From the NCBI RefSeq assembly GCF_001428845.1, contig NZ_LMIU01000023.1:1-64000 (forward strand): a DNA stretch of 64,000 nt, written 5' to 3'. The notes below the pieces were generated by a model that ran no database searches, was not told the DNA's origin, and saw only the letters and a list, made by a program, of their open reading frames with translations. The position numbers and the translations under genes are program-made. Positions within the stretch are counted from its first letter, which is position 1. The number at the start of each line of letters is the position of its first letter. Shown in pieces: positions 19,732 to 28,615 of the stretch. Source of the DNA: Achromobacter sp. Root83 (GTDB lineage: Bacteria; Pseudomonadota; Gammaproteobacteria; Burkholderiales; Burkholderiaceae_B).

Positions 19732-20006
19732 AGCTAGTTTTCCCTGGGAAAAGCGATCTTTCTACTAAAACCGGACAGGTATATCCAATATCGCCGGGCA
19801 CGACTGGATCATTAAGAAAGGGAGTTTGGATAAGCAGGAAAACTGTGCAAAACTCGCCATCGACGGGGACATATGCTTCATTATTGCGCATCAAAATCCA
19901 CGGCCTTGGAAATAATTGTCCACAGACTTATCCAAGGCTGGAGAGTGTGTTAGTAAGCACTAACTTTCATCTCGCACCAGCTGAAAATAATGGCGGCCCA
20001 AACGAC

Positions 20007-20041
20007 ACAACGCCCCAGACCCGAAGGTCTTGGGGCGTTGT
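20007..20041 (-). terminator. Terminator hairpin of cspA (third of three hairpins)
   Basis: A 15-bp stem with one bulged base (ACAACGCCCCAGACC against its complement) and a CGAA tetraloop. It is the outermost of three consecutive hairpins after the cspA stop. Confidence 0.7.
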
Positions 20042-20060
20042 AGCCAGGTCTAACCTGGCT
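20042..20060 (-). other. Second 3-prime hairpin of cspA
   Basis: AGCCAGGT and ACCTGGCT pair perfectly (8 bp) around a 3-base loop, abutting the terminator stem. Confidence 0.6.
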
Positions 20061-20062
20061 GA

Positions 20063-20082
20063 CGGGAAATTGGGATTTCCCG
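20063..20082 (-). other. First 3-prime hairpin of cspA
   Basis: CGGGAAAT and ATTTCCCG pair perfectly around a TGGG loop; the stem begins two bases after the cspA stop codon. Confidence 0.6.
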
Positions 20083-20084
20083 AT

Positions 20085-20291
20085 TTAGAGCGGGCGAATT
20101 TCGGCCGCTTGAGGTCCTTTCGGACCATCTTTAACTTCGAATTCGACTTCCTGGCCTTCGTTCAGGCTGCGATAGCCGCGGCCCTGGATGGCGGAAAAGT
20201 GTGCGAAAACATCGGTGCCACCAACATCCGGCGTAATGAAACCGAAACCCTTGTCAGCGTTGAACCACTTAACTTTGCCCTTCTGAGCCAT
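20085..20291 (-). CDS. cspA: Cold-shock protein (CspA family)
   Basis: A 68-residue single cold-shock domain that binds single-stranded RNA and DNA. RNP1 is KGFGFITP and RNP2 is VFAHFSAI, preceded by the usual [12 protein letters not shown]. The 223-bp gap upstream of the start (20292-20514) should hold its promoter and a leader; no gene is seen there. Three stable hairpins follow the stop codon almost without a gap, an unusually structured 3-prime end. It lies next to the candidate origin. Confidence 0.96.
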   Translation of the reverse strand: MAQKGKVKWFNADKGFGFITPDVGGTDVFAHFSAIQGRGYRSLNEGQEVEFEVKDGPKGPQAAEIRPL

Positions 20292-20514
20292 TTTTTCTAG
20301 CGTCCTGTAATTAACTCGAGATGCAATGAATCAAGGACGCCGTGCGAACTGAACGATCGGTGCAAAACCTATGTTCCCGCTTGCCGCCAGTGCGGCAGAC
20401 CGGGTCTGCGCGCTGCTTGAATCACCTGCGGAATCAGCATACTCATCCGGCATTACAGACTCATATAGTTGTTTACCCCAATGTCGTATTTTTCAGACTG
20501 GAATCGCAATACCG

Positions 20515-21561
20515 CTAGGCGGAATTCCCCTGCCGGCGCGCCAGAAAGCCGTAGATGGGACCAGTGACGATCACCACGAAAACCATGCGCGTGACGTGGA
20601 ACGCGGTCACTACCGGAACGCCCAGCTGAAGCACTTTCGCGGTGATTGCCATCTCCGCGATCCCGCCTGGCGTCGTCCCCAGAATCAAGGTGGGAATGGG
20701 CGCCGCCGACCACCAGGACAGAACTGCCCCTACCCCAAACGCCAGCGTCAATGCCAGGACCGTGAACCCCGCCACGGCGGCAATGAAGCGCGGCGCCGAA
20801 TGGAAGAAATCCGGCCGGTAGCGATCGCCTAGCGACCAGCCGATCAAGAGCTGGCCAATCTTTGGAACGTAGTCGGGCAAGGCGGATAGCTCAATGCTGG
20901 ACGCCGTCAGGACCATGGCGACAAGCATGGGTCCGAGCACCCACGGGTTCGGCAGGCGCAGCCTCATGAAGGCCATGCCGCCGACGCAGGTCAGCGCAAT
21001 CAGCGCAGCCAGTCCCAAGCCATGCACGTCCTTTGGACCCGGCACCGTGGGATCCAGCCCGGCCACGCCCCACCATTGAAAGATGAACGGGACGGTCACC
21101 ACCACCAGCAGCACCCGCACACTGTGCGCCGTCGCCACGCGATCGATGCGCGCCCCATGGCGTTCCGCCAGGCTGGCCATCTCGCTTGCACCGCCGATCG
21201 CGGAAGAGAACCACGCCGTCTTGAAGTCGACATCGGTGTACCGGCGCAGGATCGCGGTTCCCATGAACGCCAGCGCGACCGCGAAGAACATGCCAACAAG
21301 AATCGGGCCGGCGTTGCTGCCGATATGGCCGATCACCTGCGGCGTGAAATACAGACCCAGCGACGTGCCGATCACCCACTGCCCGCCATTGCGCGCGGGC
21401 CTTGGACACGCCGTGCCCAGCCCGCCGATCCGCGTGGCGGCGGTCAGAAGCAGCGCCCCCAGCATCCAGGGCAAGGGCATGTTCACCCACACCGCCAGCA
21501 ACGCGCCAATCAGCGCAATCCCGAAACCGCCCGCCACCCGCACCAGCATGTTCTGAACCAC
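20515..21561 (-). CDS. AbrB-family membrane protein (putative transporter)
   Basis: A 348-residue, strongly hydrophobic protein of the AbrB/YbgK-like integral membrane family, not the AbrB transcription factor. Its two internally similar halves are visible, each with a PNPWVLGPML or LPWMLGALLLT segment and a glycine-rich loop (SSAIGGASEMA and LGTTPGGIAEMAI). About ten membrane segments can be drawn. A GTG at 21561 or an ATG at 21549 could be the start. Function is poorly known; transport or export of small molecules has been proposed for the family. Confidence 0.85.
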   Translation of the reverse strand: MVQNMLVRVAGGFGIALIGALLAVWVNMPLPWMLGALLLTAATRIGGLGTACPRPARNGGQWVIGTSLGLYFTPQVIGHIGSNAGPILVGMFFAVALAFMGTAILRRYTDVDFKTAWFSSAIGGASEMASLAERHGARIDRVATAHSVRVLLVVVTVPFIFQWWGVAGLDPTVPGPKDVHGLGLAALIALTCVGGMAFMRLRLPNPWVLGPMLVAMVLTASSIELSALPDYVPKIGQLLIGWSLGDRYRPDFFHSAPRFIAAVAGFTVLALTLAFGVGAVLSWWSAAPIPTLILGTTPGGIAEMAITAKVLQLGVPVVTAFHVTRMVFVVIVTGPIYGFLARRQGNSA

Positions 21562-21661
21562 AATCCCGTCCGTGTTGGAACCACATGAAAAACGAATTAT
21601 GAGTTAGTGGGATACTTACGAGAACTTTCCTTGCCCATCAGCGTTCACCTTCGCATCCAAC

Positions 21662-22828
21662 ATGATCCGATCCAAACTCCCCGACGTCGGCACCACCATC
21701 TTCACCGTGATGAGCCGCCTGGCCATCGAGCACAAGGCCATCAACCTGGGACAGGGCTTTCCAGACTTTGATCCGGATCCCGCACTGTGCGCGCTGGTGA
21801 CCAAGGCCATGGCCGAAGGCCACAACCAGTATCCGTACATGCCAGGCGTCGCGCCGCTGCGCGAAGCCATCGCCGCCAAGACGCGCGAACTCTACGGCCA
21901 CGCCTACGACCCCGAGACCGAAATCACGGTCACCAGCGGCGCCACCGAGGCGCTGATGGCCACGGTATTGGCCGCGGTCGGCGGCGGCGATGAAGTCGTC
22001 GTCATCGAACCCTGCTACGACTCTTATCTGCCCGCGATACGCCTGGCGGGTGGCACGGCTGTGCCAGTGCCGCTGCGCGCCCCCACCGAGGCTGATCCCT
22101 ACTACCGCATCGACTGGCAGCGGGTACGCGACGCCATCACGTCCAAGACGCGCCTTCTGATGCTGAATTTCCCGCACAATCCGACTGGCGCCGTACTGGA
22201 AGAAAGCGACCTGGACGCGCTGGAGGCGATTGTCCGCGACACCGGCGTGCTACTCGTGTCCGATGAAGTCTATGAACACATCGTGTTCGACGGCAAGCCG
22301 CACGCCAGCGTGGCGCGCCGCCCGCTGCTGGCCGAACACGCGTTCGTGATCTCGTCGTTCGGAAAAACCTATCACACCACGGGCTGGAAGATCGGCTACT
22401 GCTGCGCCCCGCGCCACCTGAGCGCCGAGCTACGCAAGGTTCACCAATTCATGGTGTTCACGGTTCCTTCGCCGATGCAGTTTGCGTTGGCTGAATTCAT
22501 GCGTGATCCCAAACCTTATCAGGATCTGCCGGCCTTCTACCAAGCCAAGCGCGACCGTCTTTCGCAAGGCCTGGCCAAAACACGTTTCCGCCCCCTTCCA
22601 AGCCCGGGCACGTTCTTCCTGCTGGCCGACTACAGCCACATATCAAAGCAGAACGAAGCCGATTTCGCGCGGGATCTGACCGTCAAGCATGGGGTGACGG
22701 TCATTCCTGTATCAGCGTTCTATCGGCAGCCCGATGCGCCGGAGTCGAATCATCGCATCGTGCGTTTCTGCTTCGCCAAGAAGGACGCAACGCTGGATGC
22801 CGCACTTGAAAGACTGAGCCAGGTTTGA
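21662..22828 (+). CDS. Class I aminotransferase (methionine aminotransferase type)
   Basis: A 388-residue fold-type I PLP aminotransferase. The PLP lysine lies in VISSFGKTYHTTGWKIGY, NFPHNPTGAVL carries the conserved Asn-Pro-Thr-Gly and SDEVYEHIVFDG the conserved Asp-Tyr. The sequence INLGQGFPDFDPD with NQYPYMPGVAPLREAIA resembles YbdL-type enzymes, which prefer methionine and keto-methiobutyrate, but the substrate is an inference. It is transcribed alone and converges on the tctA terminator. Confidence 0.9.
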   Translation: MIRSKLPDVGTTIFTVMSRLAIEHKAINLGQGFPDFDPDPALCALVTKAMAEGHNQYPYMPGVAPLREAIAAKTRELYGHAYDPETEITVTSGATEALMATVLAAVGGGDEVVVIEPCYDSYLPAIRLAGGTAVPVPLRAPTEADPYYRIDWQRVRDAITSKTRLLMLNFPHNPTGAVLEESDLDALEAIVRDTGVLLVSDEVYEHIVFDGKPHASVARRPLLAEHAFVISSFGKTYHTTGWKIGYCCAPRHLSAELRKVHQFMVFTVPSPMQFALAEFMRDPKPYQDLPAFYQAKRDRLSQGLAKTRFRPLPSPGTFFLLADYSHISKQNEADFARDLTVKHGVTVIPVSAFYRQPDAPESNHRIVRFCFAKKDATLDAALERLSQV

Positions 22829-22894
22829 TGTTGTACAAAAGCGAGTAATCACTCGTATAAAGAAAATTCGTGCCCAAAGGCGGCGCATGAAAAG

Positions 22895-22916
22895 AGGGGC
22901 GCCAGACGGCGCCCCT
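22895..22916 (-). terminator. Factor-independent terminator of the tct operon
   Basis: GGGGCGCC and GGCGCCCC pair around a 4-base loop (9-bp stem with the flanking pair); on the minus strand TCTTTT follows. It lies after tctA and also faces the aminotransferase gene. Confidence 0.8.
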
Positions 22917-22981
22917 TGAAGTTTCCGGCGTTGATTCAACATCTGGCCCGCTGCCGCTTTGGCGTCATGGCCAGCACGACA

Positions 22982-24508
22982 TCAAACCGGTCCAGCGGCA
23001 ACCTTTTTGGCTGCGCGAATCCGGCGCATGATCTGCGGCAGGATCACGACCGCGGCCGCTCCCGACCACAACGCGATCGACACCGGGCTGGCGAACAGCA
23101 CGCGCACATCGCCATCGGTCATCGACAGCGCCCGGCGCAGGTTCTGCTCCATCATATTTCCCAGCACCACGCCCAGCACCAGCGGCGCCATCGGTACGCC
23201 CAACTTGCGCAGGAAATAGCCGATCGTTCCTATGCCGGCGACCAGCAACAGGTCGAATGTGCCCGCATTGATGGCATACACGCCGATGTAGCTGATGCAC
23301 AGAATTCCCGGCACCATCAACCAGCCCGGCACCGACAACACTTTGGAAAAGAACCGCACCAGCGGCACGTTCATGACGAACAGCAGAACGTTGGCCACGA
23401 ACAGCGATGCAATCAGGCCCCACACCAGTTCGGGCTTGGTTTCAAAGAGCACCGGGCCCGGCGTGATGTTGTAGAGCGTCAGCGCGCCCATCATCACCGC
23501 GGTGGTGCCTGAACCCGGCACGCCCAGCGTCAGCATCGGCACAAAAGAGCCGATCGCCGAAGCGGTTGCCGCCGCTTCCGGCGCGACCAGGCCGCGCATG
23601 TCGCCCTTTCCGAATTTGGCTTCGGGATCCTTGGCTTCGATGATGCGTTTTTCCTGCGAGTACGCCACGGCCGCGGCCACGCTGGCGCCGGCTCCGGGCA
23701 GCACGCCCACGCCGAAGCCCACCAGCGCGCTGCGCACGACGCTCCACCAGGTGAACGCCATCTCTTTCAGGTTGAACAGCTTGCGGCCACTGGGCTTGAC
23801 CTCGACGCTGTGGCCCCCCATCACCTTCTCGAGCATTTCCAGCATCTCGCTGACCGCGAACAACGCGATCACCACCACGACGAAATCGATGCCGTCAGCC
23901 AGATGGACGGACTCGAAGGTGTAGCGATACACGCCCGAGTTCGCATCCACGCCGACCACGGATATCGACAGACCGATCATCGCCGCCAGCACGCCCTTCA
24001 CGGGCTGTTTGCCCAGCAGGCTGGTGAGGCAGCAGAACGCGAATATCATCAGCACGAAATACTCGGCGGGACCAAAGGCCAACGCCCATTTCGCCAGCAT
24101 CGGCGCCAGCAGAATGATGCCCACGACCGAGACAATCGCGCCGAAGAACGCCGACCAAGCCGACAACGACAGCGCCACGTTGGCGAGCCCCTGGCGGGCC
24201 AGCGGATAGCCGTCCAACGTGGTCATGATGGCGCTGGCCTCGCCGGGCACGTTCAGCAGGATGGCCGTGATGCGGCCGCCGTACTCCGCTCCCACGTACA
24301 CGGCCGCCAGCAGGATCAAGGCGGTTTCGGGTGGCAGGTTCATGGCGAAGGCAATCGGTATCAGCATGGCCACGCCGTTGACCGGCCCCAGCCCAGGCAG
24401 CACCCCCACCATCGTCCCGATGAACGAACCGATCGCCGCCACCAGGATGTTCGTGAACGAAAAGGCGACGCCAAAGCCAATCGACAGATGATCAAGAATG
24501 CCGCTCAT
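22982..24508 (-). CDS. tctA: Tripartite tricarboxylate transporter, large membrane subunit TctA
   Basis: A 508-residue protein with about 12 membrane segments, the core permease of the TctABC family that imports citrate-like carboxylates. Family motifs GTMVGVLPGLGPVNGVAMLIPIAF and GSFVPMLTLGVPGSGTTAVMMGAL are both glycine/proline loops. The start MSGILDHLSIGFG at 24508 overlaps the tctB stop by ATGA. It is the last gene of the tctDE-CBA run. The equivalent in Bordetella pertussis is named bctA and serves citrate uptake. Confidence 0.95.
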   Translation of the reverse strand: MSGILDHLSIGFGVAFSFTNILVAAIGSFIGTMVGVLPGLGPVNGVAMLIPIAFAMNLPPETALILLAAVYVGAEYGGRITAILLNVPGEASAIMTTLDGYPLARQGLANVALSLSAWSAFFGAIVSVVGIILLAPMLAKWALAFGPAEYFVLMIFAFCCLTSLLGKQPVKGVLAAMIGLSISVVGVDANSGVYRYTFESVHLADGIDFVVVVIALFAVSEMLEMLEKVMGGHSVEVKPSGRKLFNLKEMAFTWWSVVRSALVGFGVGVLPGAGASVAAAVAYSQEKRIIEAKDPEAKFGKGDMRGLVAPEAAATASAIGSFVPMLTLGVPGSGTTAVMMGALTLYNITPGPVLFETKPELVWGLIASLFVANVLLFVMNVPLVRFFSKVLSVPGWLMVPGILCISYIGVYAINAGTFDLLLVAGIGTIGYFLRKLGVPMAPLVLGVVLGNMMEQNLRRALSMTDGDVRVLFASPVSIALWSGAAAVVILPQIMRRIRAAKKVAAGPV

Positions 24509-24942
24509 ATCAGGTTCTCCAGCATTCCGCCCGGCAGGACCACGTCCAGCACCTTGTCGAAAAGCACGAAAAAGAAAAGGCTCATGACGACGCCACCGAT
24601 GGCGCATTTGACCCAGCCACCCCCGAACAGGCGGCCCACAAAGACCGTCATCAGGGAAGTGGCGATGACAAAGCCCAGCCACTGGAACAAGAAGGCATAC
24701 GCCGCCGCGAACGCAACCATCAGCGCGATGCGCGCGTTGGCGCCCGGCGGATTGGCTTCGACAGCATGGCCGCCCTTGTAGACCAGCCACAGCCCGCACA
24801 AGCCGATGATCAGCGCCAGCAGCAGCGGGAAGGCGCGCGGGCCAACGGGTTCATAGGCGAACGGGGCTTCGATTCCCCATCCGGCCACCGTCATGAAGGC
24901 GGATAACGCCAGGGCCGCAATGCCCAAGATTCGATCGTTCAT
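24505..24942 (-). CDS. tctB: Tripartite tricarboxylate transporter, small membrane subunit TctB
   Basis: A 145-residue protein with four predicted membrane segments (for instance ILGIAALALSAFMTVAGWG and FPLLLALIIGLCGLWLVYKGG), the size and layout typical of TctB. It is needed with TctA for uptake. It lies 117 bp after tctC and overlaps tctA by four bases. Confidence 0.92.
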   Translation of the reverse strand: MNDRILGIAALALSAFMTVAGWGIEAPFAYEPVGPRAFPLLLALIIGLCGLWLVYKGGHAVEANPPGANARIALMVAFAAAYAFLFQWLGFVIATSLMTVFVGRLFGGGWVKCAIGGVVMSLFFFVLFDKVLDVVLPGGMLENLI

Positions 24943-25059
24943 GATCCACTTTTCCGTTGTAGTCGCGCCGTGCGGCGCAGCGATCCCTGTCCGCCGCCGG
25001 CACGGCCGGCGGCGGACAGGCCCAGGTGGGCGAGAGATCGAGAGGGACAGCCTTGAGGC

Positions 25060-26058
25060 TTACTTCTTCACCAGGCCGAACGAGTCTGCCAGTTCGCCGT
25101 ACTGCTTGACCTGGTTTTTCACGTAGGCGTCGAGTTCGGGGCCCGTCTTGTTGAACGGGAACAGACCCTGTTGCTGACGCAATTTTTCGAACTCGGGCGC
25201 GGAGGTGGCCTTGTTGAAGGCGTCGACCCAGAACTGATAGTCGCTATCGGACACCTTGGGACCCACGTAGAAGCCGCGGATGATGGGCCATACGATGTCG
25301 TAGCCTTGTTCCTTCGCGGTGGGCACCGACCCCAGCTTGCCCGGCAGGCGCTGGTCGTTGAACACGGCCAGCACGCGGATGGGCGCACCGCCTTCCAGCA
25401 TCGTGAATGCTTCCGCCGCATCGCCCATGTAGGCCTGGATATGCCCGCCGCGCAGCGCGGTCACGGCCTCGCCGCCGCCTTCGAACGCCACGAACCGCAT
25501 TTTCTTGAAGTCCACGCCCGCAGCCTTGGCGGTCAGCGCAGCCTTCATCCAGTCCTGGCTGCCCACGGTGCCGCCGGCGCCAAGCACGATCTTGGTGGGA
25601 TCCTGCTTGAAGGCGTCCATCAGGCTCTTCAAATCGGTATACGGGGAATCGTTGCGCACGACGGCCACGCCGTAGTCCGTACCGATGGCGGCCAGCCAGC
25701 GCACGTCGTTGACGTTGTACTTGCCGAATTTGCCCTGGGCGAGGTTGAGCAGTGAGCCACCCGAAAACGCGACGATCGTGCCCGGTTCGTTGGGATGCTG
25801 GGCGACGATGTTGTTGTAGGCGACGGCGCCGATGCCGCCGGGCATGTAGACGATGCGCATGGCGTTCTTGAGCGCGCCGCTCTGCTTCAGGCCTTCGGTG
25901 GCCAGGCGGCAGGTCAGGTCGAATCCACCACCCGGCTGTGCCGGCGCGATGCATTCCGGACGGCGGGGCTCCTCGGCGGCGTGGGCCGCGCCCAGGGACA
26001 GGGTAATCGCGCCAAGCGCCGCGACAGCGGCCAGGCGCAGCTTCAGACTCGTCTGCAT
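25060..26058 (-). CDS. tctC: Tripartite tricarboxylate transporter receptor TctC
   Basis: A 332-residue periplasmic receptor of the Bug/TctC family. The signal peptide is MQTSLKLRLAAVAALGAITL with cleavage after GAAHA. RRPECIAPAQPGGGFDLTCRL has two cysteines typical of citrate-type TctC receptors. In B. pertussis the orthologue BctC binds citrate and also signals to the sensor kinase, a role that may hold here given the adjacent tctE. The start at 26058 was chosen for the signal peptide. Confidence 0.93.
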   Translation of the reverse strand: MQTSLKLRLAAVAALGAITLSLGAAHAAEEPRRPECIAPAQPGGGFDLTCRLATEGLKQSGALKNAMRIVYMPGGIGAVAYNNIVAQHPNEPGTIVAFSGGSLLNLAQGKFGKYNVNDVRWLAAIGTDYGVAVVRNDSPYTDLKSLMDAFKQDPTKIVLGAGGTVGSQDWMKAALTAKAAGVDFKKMRFVAFEGGGEAVTALRGGHIQAYMGDAAEAFTMLEGGAPIRVLAVFNDQRLPGKLGSVPTAKEQGYDIVWPIIRGFYVGPKVSDSDYQFWVDAFNKATSAPEFEKLRQQQGLFPFNKTGPELDAYVKNQVKQYGELADSFGLVKK

Positions 26059-26176
26059 TTTTGCGTCTCCAGGATTTATAGGTCTAGGTATGGCTGGAAG
26101 CGCCCTCAGGGCAATCCGTGCGCGTCGGCGGCTCCAGTGGACGCAACCGTACAAAATCAAAGCTTTCCACAACCTT

Positions 26177-27664
26177 TCAATTTCGGCCGTTTTCGTGACG
26201 CGCCGCAGCATTCCGCTCCAAACCCAGGGTAAACACCAACGCTGCTCGCAGCCCCGGTAGCGGAACCCGGTTCTCCAGGACCAGGCGGGCGCCCAGCATT
26301 TCGGCAATGGTGCCCACGATCGCCAGGCCCAGGCCAGCGCCCGGCTTGTTCTTGCCTGCCGCGCCCCGGCGGAACCGGACGCAGGCCCGGGCGATATCCT
26401 CGGCGGACATGCCGGGGCCGTCATCCTCTACGACCAGCCGCGCTTCCCCGGCTGCGACCTGGATCCTTACGGTGACCACCCCGCCCGTGGACGCATAGCG
26501 GATGGCGTTATCGACCAGGTTGCTGACCGCTTCCCGCAGCAGCCACTCGGCTCCACTGACCGCCACGGGTCGCTGATCGGCTTCCAGGCCGATATCGAGT
26601 TGCCGGCCGCGGGCGCTGGGAAGCAGTCCCCGGATGACCCCGTCAGCCAGGTCCACCAGATCCACGGGTTCGGGGGTGAATCCACCTTCGGCCAGGGAAG
26701 CGTCCTTGGCGCGCGCCAGGGCGAGCATCTGGTTGGTGGTGCGTACGGCCCTGTCCAACCCCTCTTGCATCGCCAGAAGGGCTGTACGGACCTCCTGGGG
26801 GTCTGTTTCGCGCAGGGCATATGCCGTCTGGGTCCGCAAAACCGACAATGGCGTGCGCAACTGATGCGATGCGTCGTCCAGGAACTGGCTTTGAACCCTC
26901 CCCAACGCCGCAAAACGGGCCATATGGAGATTTACGGCGGCAACCAGGGGTAGGACCTCACCTGGCATGTCGGAAGCGCTCACGGGGCTTAAATCGTCCG
27001 CGGAACGTCCTTCGACCTCCTGGCGGAGCCGGACGAGGGGACGCAAGGCCATGAAAACGCCCAGCACGATCACCAGAACGCTGATCAGGATCACTGCCAG
27101 GTCGCGTTCCACGGAACGCACCAGCACCTTGTGGAGAAACGCCTGACGGCTTTCCAGCCCTTCGGCCACCTGCACGATGACCCGTCCCCCTTTGTTCGCG
27201 TACAGCGGCGGATCCATGGGCCGAGCCAGGGCGGCAACCCTGACCGGCGACCCCTGGTAAGTCGCGTAGAAAAACCGCGGTTCGCCGGAGACCAGCGGCT
27301 GGTCCGGCATGGGCAGGTCGGCGTGGCCGATTTCGGCCAGCCCGTCCTCTGTCGCGACCCGGTAGAAAACGCTGCCATTGGCCGTGAGCTCGAAAAATTC
27401 CAGCATCAGGTATGGCTGCTCCATGGCTAATCCACCGCTGGCTGTGGATATGTTGTGGTCGATCGCGCGCAGCGCTCCAGAGAGCGACCGGTCGTACGCA
27501 CTGTCGACCTGGTTGCGCAATTGGTGGTTCGACAGCCACAGGGCGCCCATCATCACGAAGACGAGCGTAGGAATCAGCCACCAGAGCAACTGGCTTTTCA
27601 GCGTCCGATTTCGTTTTTTCGTCGCAAAAAAAGCGTTTTTTTTCGGACTTCTAGTTGTCAACAA
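26177..27664 (-). CDS. tctE: Sensor histidine kinase TctE
   Basis: A 495-residue membrane kinase. A first membrane helix spans about residues 25-45, a periplasmic sensor follows, and a second helix lies near 188-208. H267 in FLDDASHQLRTPLSVL is the phosphorylated histidine; NLVDNAIRYA, VEDDGPGM and GAGLGLAIV are the N and G boxes. There is no ATG near the N-terminus: two adjacent TTG codons (27664, 27661) follow a GGAG site and are the likely start, giving a 14-bp overlap with tctD. Three homopolymer runs (T6, A7, T8) sit in the first 25 codons. It probably senses citrate, alone or through TctC. Confidence 0.92.
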   Translation of the reverse strand: MLTTRSPKKNAFFATKKRNRTLKSQLLWWLIPTLVFVMMGALWLSNHQLRNQVDSAYDRSLSGALRAIDHNISTASGGLAMEQPYLMLEFFELTANGSVFYRVATEDGLAEIGHADLPMPDQPLVSGEPRFFYATYQGSPVRVAALARPMDPPLYANKGGRVIVQVAEGLESRQAFLHKVLVRSVERDLAVILISVLVIVLGVFMALRPLVRLRQEVEGRSADDLSPVSASDMPGEVLPLVAAVNLHMARFAALGRVQSQFLDDASHQLRTPLSVLRTQTAYALRETDPQEVRTALLAMQEGLDRAVRTTNQMLALARAKDASLAEGGFTPEPVDLVDLADGVIRGLLPSARGRQLDIGLEADQRPVAVSGAEWLLREAVSNLVDNAIRYASTGGVVTVRIQVAAGEARLVVEDDGPGMSAEDIARACVRFRRGAAGKNKPGAGLGLAIVGTIAEMLGARLVLENRVPLPGLRAALVFTLGLERNAAARHENGRN

Positions 27665-28328
27665 GGTTCTCCAGGCAGTAGCCCATGCCTCGCATGGTCA
27701 CGATCTGAACGCCGGTTTCCGCCAATTTTTTGCGCAATCGGTGAACCAGGACCTCGATGGCTTCCAGGTTGATGTCCGCATCGTGGGTAAGGATGCGGTC
27801 AAGAATCTGCTGTTTGTTGATGGGTTCCCCGCTTTTCTGAATGAGAACCCGAAGCACCGCATGTTCACGTGGGGATAACTGCAAAGGCTGTCCGCTGACC
27901 GTGAATTTCTGCGCGGAGGTTTCAAAAACCAGGTTTCCCAGCGCAAGGCGCGGATGTTCACGCCCGCGACTGCGGCGAATGAGCGCAATCAGCCGGGCCT
28001 CGAGTTCTTCCAGGACAAACGGTTTTGGCAGGAAATCGTCCGCTCCCTGGTGAAGCGTTCCGATTCTTTCGGCCAATGAATCGCGCGCGGTCAGGACCAG
28101 CACCGGCGTACGGTCGTCTCGCGCGCGAATCTTCGCCAGCAAGGTATGGCCGTCCATGCCCGGAAGTCCGAGATCCAGGATGACCGCGTCGAATTCTTCA
28201 ATTGCCAGCCGTCTTTCGGCAACCAGTCCGTCATCGGCCCATTCGACGACAAAGCCGGCATGCCTGGCCAGGCTTCGGGCAAGCCAAAGGGCGAGTTCGG
28301 CTTCGTCTTCGATCAGAAGGATACGCAT
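27651..28328 (-). CDS. tctD: OmpR-family response regulator TctD
   Basis: A 225-residue response regulator. The receiver domain has the acidic pair E7-D8, the phospho-acceptor D52 (VILDLGLPGMDG) and K at the PKPF motif. The C-terminal winged helix ends with the RLRKKL-MRGMGYCL type segment. Overlap with tctE points to one two-component unit activating tctCBA just downstream. In Salmonella tctDE is divergent from tctCBA; here all five genes run in one direction. Confidence 0.95.
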   Translation of the reverse strand: MRILLIEDEAELALWLARSLARHAGFVVEWADDGLVAERRLAIEEFDAVILDLGLPGMDGHTLLAKIRARDDRTPVLVLTARDSLAERIGTLHQGADDFLPKPFVLEELEARLIALIRRSRGREHPRLALGNLVFETSAQKFTVSGQPLQLSPREHAVLRVLIQKSGEPINKQQILDRILTHDADINLEAIEVLVHRLRKKLAETGVQIVTMRGMGYCLENLVDN

Positions 28329-28425
28329 GGACGCAGTCCGGGGGGCAGTGGCTGGGCGGAATGGGAAAGCATGTTTGGCTTTTCCTTTATTTCTCTTTAT
28401 ATAAAGACTAATGATTAATAAGGCC

Positions 28426-28434
28426 TGTGGATAA
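28426..28434 (-). promoter_or_regulatory. DnaA box (exact TGTGGATAA)
   Basis: Exact box at the edge of an AT-rich tract, upstream of tctD. Confidence 0.6.
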
Positions 28435-28606
28435 CTACCTTAACCTTGAAAACCTCTTTTTTTTCATCAGCTTGCGAAGCTTTTTGCCTGTGCACGAACT
28501 CTGTGTGGGAAAAAAGCTGAAGTTGGACAAGATTTTGGACCCTATCCAAAACCCCCGCTTGTTCAACTAGGCTCCACAACATGTGCACAACCTGCCGCCT
28601 TAGGAG

Positions 28607-28615
28607 TTATCCACA
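28607..28615 (+). promoter_or_regulatory. DnaA box (exact TTATCCACA)
   Basis: Exact box in the same intergenic region, opposite orientation. Confidence 0.6.

Larger units (their letters stand above)
18536..19950. other. oriC: Candidate replication origin (oriC): DnaA-box cluster with AT-rich DNA
   Basis: Non-coding DNA directly beyond the parS cluster. It holds two exact DnaA boxes (18827-18835 and 19260-19268) and three matching the relaxed consensus TTWTNCACA (19409-19417, 19597-19605, 19844-19852, all minus). Single-mismatch copies lie at 18907, 18971, 19105, 19548, 19825 and 19916. An AT-rich stretch with A-runs lies at 18536-18575, followed by three CCCTA repeats and more A/T runs to about 18620, and could be the unwinding element. 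In Bordetella genomes gene numbering begins near gidA (mnmG), which agrees with an origin here. Short open frames in this region lack ribosome sites and family resemblance. Alternatives are 28.3-28.8 kb and the dnaA upstream region. Confidence 0.6.

Noticed and set aside
26177-27664. tctE as a frameshifted pseudogene
   Set aside because: The frame is open for 495 codons with all kinase boxes, and a GGAG site precedes the TTG start, so the missing ATG alone does not show decay.
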